Positions 15,678 through 23,398 of a DNA stretch of 41,423 nucleotides are shown one piece after another. Numbering within the stretch: the stretch's first letter is position 1; each line of letters starts with the position of its first letter. A program made the translations under genes and the position numbers. Location: positions 1 through 41,423 of the forward strand of contig DDIK01000120.1 of assembly GCA_002338505.1 (NCBI GenBank), given 5' to 3'. Source of the DNA: Bacteriovorax sp. UBA1852 (GTDB lineage Bacteria; Bdellovibrionota; Bacteriovoracia; Bacteriovoracales; Bacteriovoracaceae). The notes beneath the pieces are model-generated. The model did no database searches. It saw only the letters and a list, made by a program, of their open reading frames with translations, and was not told the DNA's origin.

Positions 15678-17927
15678 TCACTTCTTCACTGGTTTCTTTG
15701 TTGGAACACCTTTGCTTGGAGGTCTATTACTTGGCCGACCACTAGGAGGTCTATTTCCAGGAGGTTTATTCCCTTGTGGTCTAGATCCAGGTCTTGGCGG
15801 CGCACCTGAAGGTGGAGCTTTTCTTGTAGGCGTATCATTCCTAAAGATTCCTCTTGGGATATTCCAGCCTTTTCTCTCTAGAGTTTCAATAAATTTAGGG
15901 ATAAAACCTGAAGCAAGAAAATCACCGACAATCTTACCGTTAATATCAATTTCTTTTTGCTCAAAAGTAAATATATTTTGAAGGGTGACAACATCACCTT
16001 GCATACCACCAACCTCAGTGATGTGAGTGACCTTACGTGAACCATCATCAAGTCTTGATTGCTGTATAATTAAATGAACTGCACTTGCAATCATTTCTCG
16101 AATCGCTTTCGCTGTTAACCCTGCACCTGCATATTGAACGAGGGTCTCAATTCTACCAATACATTCTTTAGGATTATTAGAGTGTACAGTTGTAAGTGAA
16201 CCATCATGGCCTGTTCCCATTGCCTGTAACATATCAAGTGTTTCACCACCACGACACTCTCCAACAACAATTCTATCAGGTCTCATTCTCAAACACTGTT
16301 TTACAAGACATCTGATATCAACTTCACCTTCCCCCTCAAGAGATGGAGGCTTTGTCTCTAACCTTACGATATGATCTTGTGGGAAATTTAATTCTGCCGA
16401 ATCTTCACAGGTAATAATTCTTTCGTTTGATTGTATAAAACCACCAAGAATATTAATAAGAGTTGTCTTACCAGAGCCAGTACCACCCGAGACAATAATA
16501 TTTCTATGTCCCTCAACAGCAATTTTTAAAAAGTCGGCCATATTTTGATTAATTGAACCAAACTTTACAAGGTCTTTATATGTAAGTCTCTCTTCCGGAA
16601 ACTTCCTAATAGTAATACAACATCCATCAATAGCACTAGGAGGAATGATCGCGTGAACTCTTGAGCCATCCTCAAGCCTAGCATCAACATATGGGGTCTT
16701 TTCATCAATTCTTCTTCCAACCTTTGAGACAATTCGCTCAATGACCTGTAAGACTCGATAGTTATCTGAAAAAGTAATTTCAGACTTTTTAATTTTTCCA
16801 CTTTTCTCAAAGTAAATTTTCTCAGGTCCTACGACCATAATTTCAGAAACTGAAGCATCTGCGAGTAAGTCCTCCAAAGGCCCTAAACCTAGTGCTTCAT
16901 CTAAAATTTCTTTTACAATTCTCGTTCTATCGTCTTGCGAATTTAAGACACCTTTTGTGTCTTCATTGTTTAGAATTTCGACAATGACTTTCTTTGTCTT
17001 CTCTCGTCTAATAACTTTAAGATTTGGATCGTCCTTATCATTTTTTTCATCTTTTAAATTTAATTTATCTAAAAGGCCAGTATGCACTCTCTGCTTTAGA
17101 GCTTTCCATACATTTTCTTCTTTAACTGTTAGCTTATCTTTTCTAACAACACTTCCTTGGGACTTTATTTTCCCAAGCTGCGAGAGAACTCCACGCTGTA
17201 TTAACTTTCTTGCAAGCTCGACAATACCTTTTGAAAAAGCGCTATTTTTTAAGACTAATACTGCTGGTTTTTTTTGATTGAGTGCCATAGCACAAGATTG
17301 TTCATCTTTATTAATTACACCTAAAACGTTCTTTCCAAGTGTCTTAGAAACCACGTCTGCAGATATTGGTAAACCTCTCTGGTTCTGATTTAAAACAAAG
17401 TGAATCATTTCTTTTGGAAACATCATTGATGTCAGATCAGAAGATAAACGCTTTGTTTGATTAAGAGCTAATAGATCTGGCGTAACTATTGTCATAATTA
17501 ATGTTGCATGCTCTAAGGCCTTAGAAGCTAGTGCTCCCATATCTGAGCCGGCATCGATAACAATAATAGGATATAACTTCTTTAACGCTATGAGATGCTT
17601 TCCCATCACCTCAGCATTTAACGAGTCAGTTACTGTTGGATCGCTTGGTAGTCCTATGTAATGTACATTTGAAGGATGAGGGTTAGCAAAAGTCATAATG
17701 GACTTAGCATCAATATTTCCAGAAAAGTCTACGAGATCTTTAAGTGTTTTCTTTACTTTTATTCCCGTAATAAAGTTCTGGTCACCACTAGCTTTTTGAT
17801 CAAAATCTAATAAGAGAACTTTCCCCCTTGATTCTGTTGTAAGAGCAAATGCTAAGTTGGCAGCAACTTGAGATTTACCAACTCCACCTTTTGCGCCAAT
17901 AACTGTTATGATATGCCCGTCGGCCAT
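15678..17927 (-). CDS. Fused TadZ (MinD-like) and TadA/CpaF pilus ATPase
   Basis: One 749-residue reading frame carries two ATPases that are normally separate proteins. Residues 1 to about 250 are a ParA/MinD-type module with Walker A GAKGGVGKS (K18), LLLDFDQKASGDQN and VIDAGSDMGALASKAL, corresponding to TadZ/CpaE, which places the Tad machine in the cell. It lacks the receiver domain of many CpaE proteins. A charged linker (about 265-330) leads to a full TadA/CpaF secretion ATPase with SVSEIMVVG, Walker A GGTGSGKTT (K487), the Asp box, the His box GTGHDGSLTTVHSNNP and MRPDRIVVGECRGGE. About 50 Pro/Gly/Arg/Lys-rich residues form a disordered basic tail. Its start overlaps the secretin stop (TAATG). 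No frameshift or internal stop was seen. Confidence 0.92.
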   Translation of the reverse strand: MADGHIITVIGAKGGVGKSQVAANLAFALTTESRGKVLLLDFDQKASGDQNFITGIKVKKTLKDLVDFSGNIDAKSIMTFANPHPSNVHYIGLPSDPTVTDSLNAEVMGKHLIALKKLYPIIVIDAGSDMGALASKALEHATLIMTIVTPDLLALNQTKRLSSDLTSMMFPKEMIHFVLNQNQRGLPISADVVSKTLGKNVLGVINKDEQSCAMALNQKKPAVLVLKNSAFSKGIVELARKLIQRGVLSQLGKIKSQGSVVRKDKLTVKEENVWKALKQRVHTGLLDKLNLKDEKNDKDDPNLKVIRREKTKKVIVEILNNEDTKGVLNSQDDRTRIVKEILDEALGLGPLEDLLADASVSEIMVVGPEKIYFEKSGKIKKSEITFSDNYRVLQVIERIVSKVGRRIDEKTPYVDARLEDGSRVHAIIPPSAIDGCCITIRKFPEERLTYKDLVKFGSINQNMADFLKIAVEGHRNIIVSGGTGSGKTTLINILGGFIQSNERIITCEDSAELNFPQDHIVRLETKPPSLEGEGEVDIRCLVKQCLRMRPDRIVVGECRGGETLDMLQAMGTGHDGSLTTVHSNNPKECIGRIETLVQYAGAGLTAKAIREMIASAVHLIIQQSRLDDGSRKVTHITEVGGMQGDVVTLQNIFTFEQKEIDINGKIVGDFLASGFIPKFIETLERKGWNIPRGIFRNDTPTRKAPPSGAPPRPGSRPQGNKPPGNRPPSGRPSNRPPSKGVPTKKPVKK

Positions 17928-19426
17928 TAAAAACCTCTTTTCCTAAACTTGCGCTTAATTGATTCTGTACCTTCAGATGCAGAACCAATAATCTCAGGTG
18001 TTATAAATACAACAAATTGTTCTTTACTCTTTGTTATAGATTTAGACCTTAGAAAATTAAATAAAGCAGAGCCCGTTTCATTATCGACTGCAGTATCTCC
18101 AGTTCCACCAGGAACGTCTTTATCATAATTTGTGGTCGACTTATTTATTGAGATCCCTCCGACCACTGCAGACTCTTTATTTTTCACGACAACTTCTGTC
18201 GAAACATTATTTCCCGTTTGGTCATCTCCTTCCGTTGCTGAGACACCAATATCAATTTTAAGATTAATTTGTTCTTCTTGAATTATTCTTGGTCTCACCT
18301 TTAGCTCAAACCCCGCCGTGACAGTCTTAGGAAGCTGAACATCGGCACTACCAATGGAGAAATTTCTTGTTGTATTTTTAGAGATAACGAGATCTTCATC
18401 GAGTCCATCCTTACCTATAACAACTCCAGATTGAACTATTCTTGCGTATCCAGCTGACTTTGCTGATGCAAGCTTTGGAAAGAGATTAGATATTGTTCCA
18501 GATAAAGTATCTGTACTTGAAGAAGTACCCACTCCACCATCTGGTGTTTTTCTAAATGAAATAGCACCACCTCCTCCACCAAGAAGAGGCTTCCACTGAA
18601 AGCCAAAGACACGACTATAATCTTTAGTAAGTTCAACAAATTGAGCAGTAATTTTTATTAATTTTGCCATTGGCGGTGGTGGTTGAGTTTCAGGATTCCA
18701 AACAAGAAAGTTTTCAACAGGCTTTCTTTGTACACTCTGAACAACATCCAGACGTCTTGCAAGACTTTCGATACTATCTGGAAGGTGAGCATAAGCTATT
18801 TTGTCTGCTAAATCGGACTCGGCTTTAGATTTTACAACGCCCTCCAAAAGATAAACCTTGTTGAAATACCTAACGGTCACATCATTTAAGTTACTCCTTC
18901 TCATTCCCTCTTGCATTTTCTTAGCAATTATCTGATATGTCTGAGGTGCAACTTCAACAATGTTTAAAACATCCTTATAGTCTTTTAAAACAATAACTAC
19001 TTTGGCGATATCTTCAGGGACAATTATTCTTCCACCGACAAATACTTTTTCGCCCTTAAGCCCTATCTTCACACCTTCTACATCACCAATCAGTTCTTGA
19101 AGTTCCCTTAAGACACGAGACTGTTGTGTTGCTTTTACATCAACAACAACTCGTAGTTTAAGGTTTCCAGTACGATCCCTTATTAGCATCGAGGCTGTCC
19201 CCGGCTTCATAGGCTTCAGCACAACTTCACGATTTTGTGGGATAAAATCTATCGTAATAACTCCTTGTGGCTGAATATCAATTCTCGTTGAGGCGTCAAA
19301 GTCTAATTTAATAACTTTTGGTATACCAAGAATCACTTCATGTTTAGCCTCTTTTACATTTACTACACTTTGACCAAAGGCCATAAGTGATAAACATAAA
19401 TATAGAAAGATACTTAAATACTTCAT
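17927..19426 (-). CDS. rcpA: Tad pilus outer-membrane secretin RcpA/CpaC
   Basis: The 499-residue product has a signal peptide (MKYLSIFLYLCLSLMAFGQS). An N-terminal pilus-assembly segment (EVILGIPKVIKLDFDASTRIDIQPQGVITI) and a BON-like region (about 165-215) follow. The C-terminal secretin gate spans about 250-485 (FVELTKDYSRVFGFQWKP, GFELKVRPRIIQEEQINLKIDIGVS, VVGGISINKST, QFVVFITPEII). It forms the channel through which the Flp fibre leaves. Both ends overlap neighbours by one base in TAATG, which indicates tight translational coupling within the operon. Confidence 0.94.
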   Translation of the reverse strand: MKYLSIFLYLCLSLMAFGQSVVNVKEAKHEVILGIPKVIKLDFDASTRIDIQPQGVITIDFIPQNREVVLKPMKPGTASMLIRDRTGNLKLRVVVDVKATQQSRVLRELQELIGDVEGVKIGLKGEKVFVGGRIIVPEDIAKVVIVLKDYKDVLNIVEVAPQTYQIIAKKMQEGMRRSNLNDVTVRYFNKVYLLEGVVKSKAESDLADKIAYAHLPDSIESLARRLDVVQSVQRKPVENFLVWNPETQPPPPMAKLIKITAQFVELTKDYSRVFGFQWKPLLGGGGGAISFRKTPDGGVGTSSSTDTLSGTISNLFPKLASAKSAGYARIVQSGVVIGKDGLDEDLVISKNTTRNFSIGSADVQLPKTVTAGFELKVRPRIIQEEQINLKIDIGVSATEGDDQTGNNVSTEVVVKNKESAVVGGISINKSTTNYDKDVPGGTGDTAVDNETGSALFNFLRSKSITKSKEQFVVFITPEIIGSASEGTESIKRKFRKRGF

Positions 19427-20241
19427 TAATTCTCGTTCTTATATTTTTCTAAGAAGAATTTTCGGGCCTCAAGCCTATCAGCGTCTGTACTTAGAATATC
19501 ATTGAGTTTAGTACCTTCAATCCTTAACTCCTCTGAGTCATTAACATTTCGAAGAGAAAGATATGGCTGAAATTGTGAAAAATTAATAATGTGAACCATC
19601 TTCTGTACTTGAAATGGGTCAAGCTCTAGCGTTACTGAACTATAGTTTGAATAAGTATTAAGCTTCATTTGCCTTACTTGTTTCGCAACCTTCATACCAA
19701 TAACCGGGAGATTATTTGAAACGCTCATTCCAGTTGATAGAACTCGAACGTCTTGTAAAAGTGTGATGACTTTTTGCATATCCTTTCTTCCATCAGCAAA
19801 GTCTATTCCGATAAGTAAGTCTACACGATCACCTGGTTTAATGAGCTTTCCAACTGCTTGTGACTCATTAACAGTTATAGCGAAAGCTCTCTTTCCAGCA
19901 GAGACCTCTCGAGACAAACCTGTATTTGCACCTGGATACGTAATCCTTGGTTTTGTGATTTGTTCATTCTTTAAAATAGGTACAGTTGCAATAGTATTTT
20001 CCACTTCCTTCATCGTCTTAAAGCTACCAGGAGCTACGAAGTCTTTAGGAACGGAAATAATTTTGACCTTTTGATCATCAATTAATTCAAACTCTTTGAT
20101 GTCTTCCTTCGCGACCACAACAGCTACAAGCTCACCATAGTCTTCTATAATTCTATTTTTATAATCACTAACGTAAGTATTCACCATTAAAACAGCAAAT
20201 CCAGCAATAACAAGTGCAAGGGTAAAGGCCCGAGTGTTCAT
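19426..20241 (-). CDS. rcpC: Tad pilus assembly protein RcpC/CpaB
   Basis: This 271-residue periplasmic protein has an N-terminal membrane anchor (about residues 7-24). A SAF domain follows (VVVAKEDIKEFELIDDQKVKIISVPKDFVAPGSF), then the RcpC/CpaB region (GKRAFAITVNESQAVGKLIKPGDRVDLLIGIDF ... VTLLQDVRVLSTG). CpaB proteins work with the secretin and may bind peptidoglycan. The stop overlaps the secretin start (TAATG). An 88-nt gap with no gene separates it from the TadE-like gene upstream. Confidence 0.93.
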   Translation of the reverse strand: MNTRAFTLALVIAGFAVLMVNTYVSDYKNRIIEDYGELVAVVVAKEDIKEFELIDDQKVKIISVPKDFVAPGSFKTMKEVENTIATVPILKNEQITKPRITYPGANTGLSREVSAGKRAFAITVNESQAVGKLIKPGDRVDLLIGIDFADGRKDMQKVITLLQDVRVLSTGMSVSNNLPVIGMKVAKQVRQMKLNTYSNYSSVTLELDPFQVQKMVHIINFSQFQPYLSLRNVNDSEELRIEGTKLNDILSTDADRLEARKFFLEKYKNEN

Positions 20242-20329
20242 ACAACATCCCTATGATAAACATTCATCTAATAATTTTAACAAATTACGAGGCATTGTTG
20301 CACGAGGCAAAAAGGTCTAAGGCTTGTTG

Positions 20330-20848
20330 TTACTGAAAAAGACAATGTCTCTTTGTCATTTCATTTCTATCTGGGTACTCAGTAGTGAAAAAGTCTCCCC
20401 CTCCACTTCTTCCACGACTATAACTTCCTCCACAAACTCCATAAAGCGTAAAAACCCGAATATAAGAACTCTCCGAAGGTATCGTGCTGCCAGTTTCACT
20501 GCAAGTCTCATCTGACGAGGGTATCCAAGGAAGCCTTGGGACCATGAAACATGGAGCAACAGAGGAAGCCCCATCCTCTTCTGCCTGACGAAAGCCAACC
20601 ATATAGGCTCCAACTTCTTCCATATTATTGAAAATTGTTAAATCTGTGACTCTAAATGCCTTAGAGTTTCCCTTTAAAAGGTAATAAGTATAACCACGGG
20701 TCGACTTCTGTTGATTGATCGAGGCATTGATAGCATTTCCACTTTTAATCATATAGACCACAAAGAAAAGTAAGACAGGTAGAAACATCATTGTTTCAAA
20801 CACTGCCTGACCTTTTTTGTTAAGTATTTTGTTAACAGCCATTATCAT
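20330..20848 (-). CDS. TadE/TadF-like minor pseudopilin (Cys-containing)
   Basis: The 172-residue protein starts with a prepilin-like signal. The basic MIMAVNKILNKKG precedes QAVFETMMFLPVLLFFVVYMI, so cleavage after Gly with Glu at +5 is expected. The mature part is short, with three Cys in the last third (DETCSETG, GVCGGSYSRG, KRHCLF) and a Ser/Gly-rich patch. Minor pseudopilins of this type are thought to prime or cap Flp fibres. Its start overlaps the upstream TadE-like gene by 17 nt. ATG 20848 or 20842 could be the true start. Assignment to TadE, TadF or TadG is not possible by eye. Confidence 0.8.
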   Translation of the reverse strand: MIMAVNKILNKKGQAVFETMMFLPVLLFFVVYMIKSGNAINASINQQKSTRGYTYYLLKGNSKAFRVTDLTIFNNMEEVGAYMVGFRQAEEDGASSVAPCFMVPRLPWIPSSDETCSETGSTIPSESSYIRVFTLYGVCGGSYSRGRSGGGDFFTTEYPDRNEMTKRHCLFQ

Positions 20849-21410
20849 AAGCCGTTATAAAAAACATTCCATTCTGACCACTACCGCAAGTCGTCGTGTT
20901 GCCAGGAATATTTTCTAAGAAATTACAAAGCCTATTAATGCAGTCCCTTCTACCAGGTTCTCGACCAAGGAAGGATTCAGATCTGAATTTCATTTCTCTT
21001 TTACCGCCTAAAATATTTGAAAGAGAAAATACATCTTCCCATTCGGAATACGCGCCAACGTACATGGCCTGAGTAGGATTTGTAGTTGCCGGAGGTCTTT
21101 GAATTCCAAAACTCGCATCCACTTTAAGACTACTTTTTATTAAGTCGTGATAGCTTTCAAATACACCTCTTGCAATATTTTCGGCATTTGCTCTATCAAG
21201 TCCATCATCATAAACGAGATAAGCTCTTGAAGCTTGATAAGTTGCAAATTGAACAAGATAACCATTGGTGAAGTTTAGAGCAATCTTGAAAAATAGTAGT
21301 AAGAAAACAAGAGAAAAGGAAAGTGTCGAGATAAACTCTATCGTAGACTGTCCGCTACTAAGGTTGCGGGTTTGCCTCAAGAGGAACAAAAAATCTTGAA
21401 TTACTCGCAT
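20832..21410 (-). CDS. TadE-like pseudopilin
   Basis: The frame is open up to 21527, but the prepilin signal shows that the real start is close to RNLSSG|QSTIEFISTLSFSLVFLLLFFKIAL. I pick ATG 21410 (192 residues); ATG 21428 is possible and neither has a strong Shine-Dalgarno. Glu at +5 of the predicted mature end and the long hydrophobic helix are typical of TadE. The Tyr-rich stretch QASRAYLVYDDGLDRANAENIARGVF is also common in TadE proteins. Four Cys lie near the C-terminus. It overlaps the pseudopilin gene before it by about 50 nt and the next one by 17 nt, so the reading frames are packed. Confidence 0.78.
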   Translation of the reverse strand: MRVIQDFLFLLRQTRNLSSGQSTIEFISTLSFSLVFLLLFFKIALNFTNGYLVQFATYQASRAYLVYDDGLDRANAENIARGVFESYHDLIKSSLKVDASFGIQRPPATTNPTQAMYVGAYSEWEDVFSLSNILGGKREMKFRSESFLGREPGRRDCINRLCNFLENIPGNTTTCGSGQNGMFFITAYDNGC

Positions 21411-21660
21411 CTCTAAAATAGCTTTCATGTCCACCACTCGCTGCAGGAAAATCATTATAAGTTGAAGTACCATTATAGGATGAACCATACCGATATGAAA
21501 ACTCAATTTCTTTTGCCAGAGTTTCAAATAAAGATGAGTTTTCCCCTAAGGTATCTATAAAAGCATCACTCCTAAAAAATGTATTTGCAAGCATTACAAC
21601 GACAACTAGCAAGAGCAAATACTCAACAACAGCTTGTCCTCTTTCATTTCTTAGTACCAT
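21358..21660 (-). CDS. Flp/TadE-like small pseudopilin (100 aa)
   Basis: The 100 residues open with MVLRNERG|QAVVEYLLLLVVVVMLANTFF, a class III prepilin signal with Gly at -1 and Glu-Tyr at +5/+6, like Flp pilins. The mature part is longer than in a normal Flp protein (about 92 residues), with an aromatic Ser/Tyr/Gly stretch (SYRYGSSYNGTSTYNDF) and a Pro-rich end. The start overlaps the prepilin peptidase gene by 10 nt and the end overlaps the TadE-like gene. It is probably a minor pilin. Confidence 0.8.
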   Translation of the reverse strand: MVLRNERGQAVVEYLLLLVVVVMLANTFFRSDAFIDTLGENSSLFETLAKEIEFSYRYGSSYNGTSTYNDFPAASGGHESYFRDASNSRFFVPLEANPQP

Positions 21661-22160
21661 AGGAATTTACCTCTCATCGTCCAACCAAACCATATCCAAG
21701 AAACGAATATAACAGGAGCAAATGTGAACTTCTTACCAAATACACCTTTGATCAAAGTCAAATCACTTGTTCTAAAAGCAAGAATAATACGATCAAGATT
21801 TTCTAGAGTATTTTTAACAAAGATTGATCCACCGATAAACATCGTAGCAACGGCAAGGGAAGCAAATGCATCCTCATGGAATTGTGGTGGTATTAAAAGA
21901 TAGAAACTAGAAAGATACTTAGAGTCTCCACCTCCCATAATTTTTAAAATATAGAGAAGAAAACCGGCTGCAAAGAAGCCGACAGGCCAAACAAACGCTT
22001 CAAAAGTAACACTATATCTATCAGGAAATAATAAAAGAAAAAGTAGATAAAAACATACGTTAGCGATCATCCACCGGTTAGAAATTTTCTTAGTCTTTAA
22101 GTCATAGTACGCAACATAAACAAGTTGTACGCATAGGTAAATGTATACTGCTACAAGCAT
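21651..22160 (-). CDS. tadV: Prepilin peptidase TadV/CpaA (A24 family)
   Basis: This 169-residue polytopic membrane aspartyl peptidase removes the leader from Flp and TadE-type prepilins. The two catalytic Asp are visible in YYDLKTKKISNRW (about D20) and in the GxGD-type loop KIMGGGDSKYLSSF. Hydrophobic segments cover most of the chain, and there is no N-methylase domain, as is usual for CpaA/TadV. AAGG precedes the ATG, 6 nt after the stop of the second Flp-like gene. Confidence 0.92.
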   Translation of the reverse strand: MLVAVYIYLCVQLVYVAYYDLKTKKISNRWMIANVCFYLLFLLLFPDRYSVTFEAFVWPVGFFAAGFLLYILKIMGGGDSKYLSSFYLLIPPQFHEDAFASLAVATMFIGGSIFVKNTLENLDRIILAFRTSDLTLIKGVFGKKFTFAPVIFVSWIWFGWTMRGKFLWY

Positions 22161-22166
22161 CTACTC

Positions 22167-22385
22167 TTACCTTACTCTGTTCTTGTAAGCTTGTGTGTGC
22201 CAGCAAGCCTGTGGACTTTCACATACTCCAATAGTCAATTCCTGCGTGAGTGCAAAAGAAAGCGATTGAAACATAAATTGAGAATAATTACCGACGCCTT
22301 GAGCCGCTCTCAAAGCAATGAAAGAAAATGCTGCGAATATCATGATATATTCAACAATGGCTTGACCATGAGGTTTTACATTCAT
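22167..22385 (-). CDS. Second Flp-type pilin (72 aa)
   Basis: I start at ATG 22385 rather than at the in-frame TTG at 22391. The product begins MNVKPHG|QAIVEYIMIFAAFSFIALRAAQGV, a class III signal with Glu-Tyr at +5/+6. The tail is longer and less charged than in the first pilin and has two Cys (GVCESPQACW) that could form a disulfide loop. No good Shine-Dalgarno precedes it. It lies 51 nt behind flp and 6 nt ahead of tadV. Confidence 0.8.
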   Translation of the reverse strand: MNVKPHGQAIVEYIMIFAAFSFIALRAAQGVGNYSQFMFQSLSFALTQELTIGVCESPQACWHTQAYKNRVR

Positions 22386-22436
22386 GGTCAAATATTATCA
22401 GAATTCTAGCTCAGACTGAAGTGAGTATATTTTTAC

Positions 22437-22625
22437 TTAGTTTCCACTCATATTACTCAGAATGTTATTGGCCTCGCCAAAAACGTTCTCTGTCAGCTCA
22501 GTAAGCTTTTCATCTGCTGTATTTTTAAACTTAAAAACAAGCATTGCAGCAACAGCAACTAAGAGAATATACTCAGTTGATGTTTGGCCTTCCTCATCTC
22601 TAAGAAACTCTAAAAACTTCTTCAT
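22437..22625 (-). CDS. flp: Major Flp pilin
   Basis: The 62-residue prepilin reads MKKFLEFLRDEEG|QTSTEYILLVAVAAMLVFKFKN, with the cleavage Gly, Glu-Tyr at +5/+6 and a 20-residue hydrophobic helix. This is the standard layout of Flp/Fap pilins that polymerise into Tad fibres. AGGAG lies 8 nt before the ATG. It is the first gene of the operon, behind a near-consensus sigma-70 promoter 66 nt upstream, which fits a pilin needed in high amount. Confidence 0.93.
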   Translation of the reverse strand: MKKFLEFLRDEEGQTSTEYILLVAVAAMLVFKFKNTADEKLTELTENVFGEANNILSNMSGN

Positions 22626-22697
22626 CTCTATTCTCCTATCTCTGAAGATTTGTTTTCAAACTTCTGTTTCGGCTTCATTGCCATTATTCTTTAGTCA

Positions 22698-22726
22698 ATT
22701 ATACCGCGAAGCACAATGTATTTCAA
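22698..22726 (-). promoter_or_regulatory. Near-consensus sigma-70 promoter of the Tad operon
   Basis: On the minus strand TTGAAA (22721-22726), 17 nt, TATAAT (22698-22703). The predicted start is near 22691, giving a 66-nt leader before flp. Only one -35 position differs from consensus. Confidence 0.85.
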
Positions 22727-22789
22727 AGGAATTCCCGTAAATCACTGAAAGTACGTGCAAATAATATCTTATACAATTAATTTACTAGC

Positions 22790-22819
22790 TTGTTGCCTAG
22801 GCACATTCTCAGGTATAAT
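22790..22819 (+). promoter_or_regulatory. Promoter of the 6S RNA gene
   Basis: TATAAT at 22814-22819 sits 7 nt before the predicted 5' end of the RNA (22826). The best -35 is TTGTTG at 22790-22795 with an 18-nt spacer. It faces away from the flp promoter. Confidence 0.75.
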
Positions 22820-22825
22820 AGAAAT

Positions 22826-22999
22826 GTGTCTTGTAGTTGGCAAAAATAAAGTGTTTCGCCCTACAAATATACGAAAGGAAGCGGTCACTGATCATGGTGA
22901 GCAAGCTCATGAATTAATGAGAAGCCTAAAGTGATTACCTACTGCGTCCACCTATCTTAATGATGGGCGGAGACTTTCAAGGTGTTGACTACAAGGCAC
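22826..22999 (+). ncRNA. ssrS: 6S RNA
   Basis: I recognise this by sequence and fold. The segment GTGAGCAAGCTCAT, then ATGAGAAGCCTAAAG, follows the E. coli 6S pattern GTGAGCATGCTCGG then CCGAGAAGCCTTAAA. The apical hairpin CTCAT-GAATTA-ATGAG (22906-22921) matches in position. The two ends pair: GTGTCTTGTAGT (22826-22837) with ACTACAAGGCAC (22988-22999), 12 bp including one G-U. The length of about 174 nt is typical. 6S RNA mimics an open promoter and sequesters sigma-70 RNA polymerase, mainly in stationary phase. It lies between flp and a two-component pair, not next to ygfA as in many proteobacteria. The 3' end abuts the stop codon of the minus-strand regulator. Confidence 0.88.
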
Positions 23000-23398
23000 T
23001 TATATATTGTACTCTTCTATTTTCTTCTCAATTAATTCTTGAATGACTTTAAAGTTCACTGGCTTAGTAAAGAAGTCTTTTACACCAACCTCTTTAGCTT
23101 TTGATTTATATTCGTCATTTCCATATGCCGTGGCTATATATGTTTCGATATGTGGATACTTCTCATTAATAATTTCACATAGAGAAATTCCGTCCATATC
23201 AGGCATATTTATATCTGATAAAAGAATGATGATTCGAACCTGATGACTATCTGTCTCGAGGTATTCCAGAAAATCGATAGCACTCAGAAAGTTAAACACC
23301 GCGACCTTGTCATCACTAATATAAGGACGAAGAAAAATATTAAAAATCTCGTGAAAGTCTTTCTCATCATCTACTAAGGCAATATTTAATGTTTTCAA
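23000..23398 (-). CDS. CheY-like response regulator paired with the upstream kinase
   Basis: The 132-residue protein is a lone receiver domain with D10-D11 (LVDDEKDF), phosphoacceptor D62 (LSDINMPDMDG), T90 (IATAYG) and K112 (FFTKPVN). There is no DNA-binding or other output domain, so it probably acts by protein contact or in a phosphorelay. The start is TTG 23398, overlapping the kinase stop in TTGA, with GGGAGAG as ribosome-binding site supplied by the kinase's last codons. That indicates coupled translation and a cognate pair. The stop lies one base after the 3' end of the opposing 6S RNA. Confidence 0.88.
   Translation of the reverse strand: MKTLNIALVDDEKDFHEIFNIFLRPYISDDKVAVFNFLSAIDFLEYLETDSHQVRIIILLSDINMPDMDGISLCEIINEKYPHIETYIATAYGNDEYKSKAKEVGVKDFFTKPVNFKVIQELIEKKIEEYNI

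Noticed and set aside
20356..20613. Overlapping minus-strand frame inside the TadE/F-like gene
   Set aside because: It is a shadow frame without ribosome site or recognisable features; the other frame has the prepilin signal.
22181..22200. TGGCAC-N5-AAGC on the minus strand inside the second Flp-like gene
   Set aside because: The -12 element has two mismatches and the site is at the 3' end of a gene in the middle of the Tad operon.
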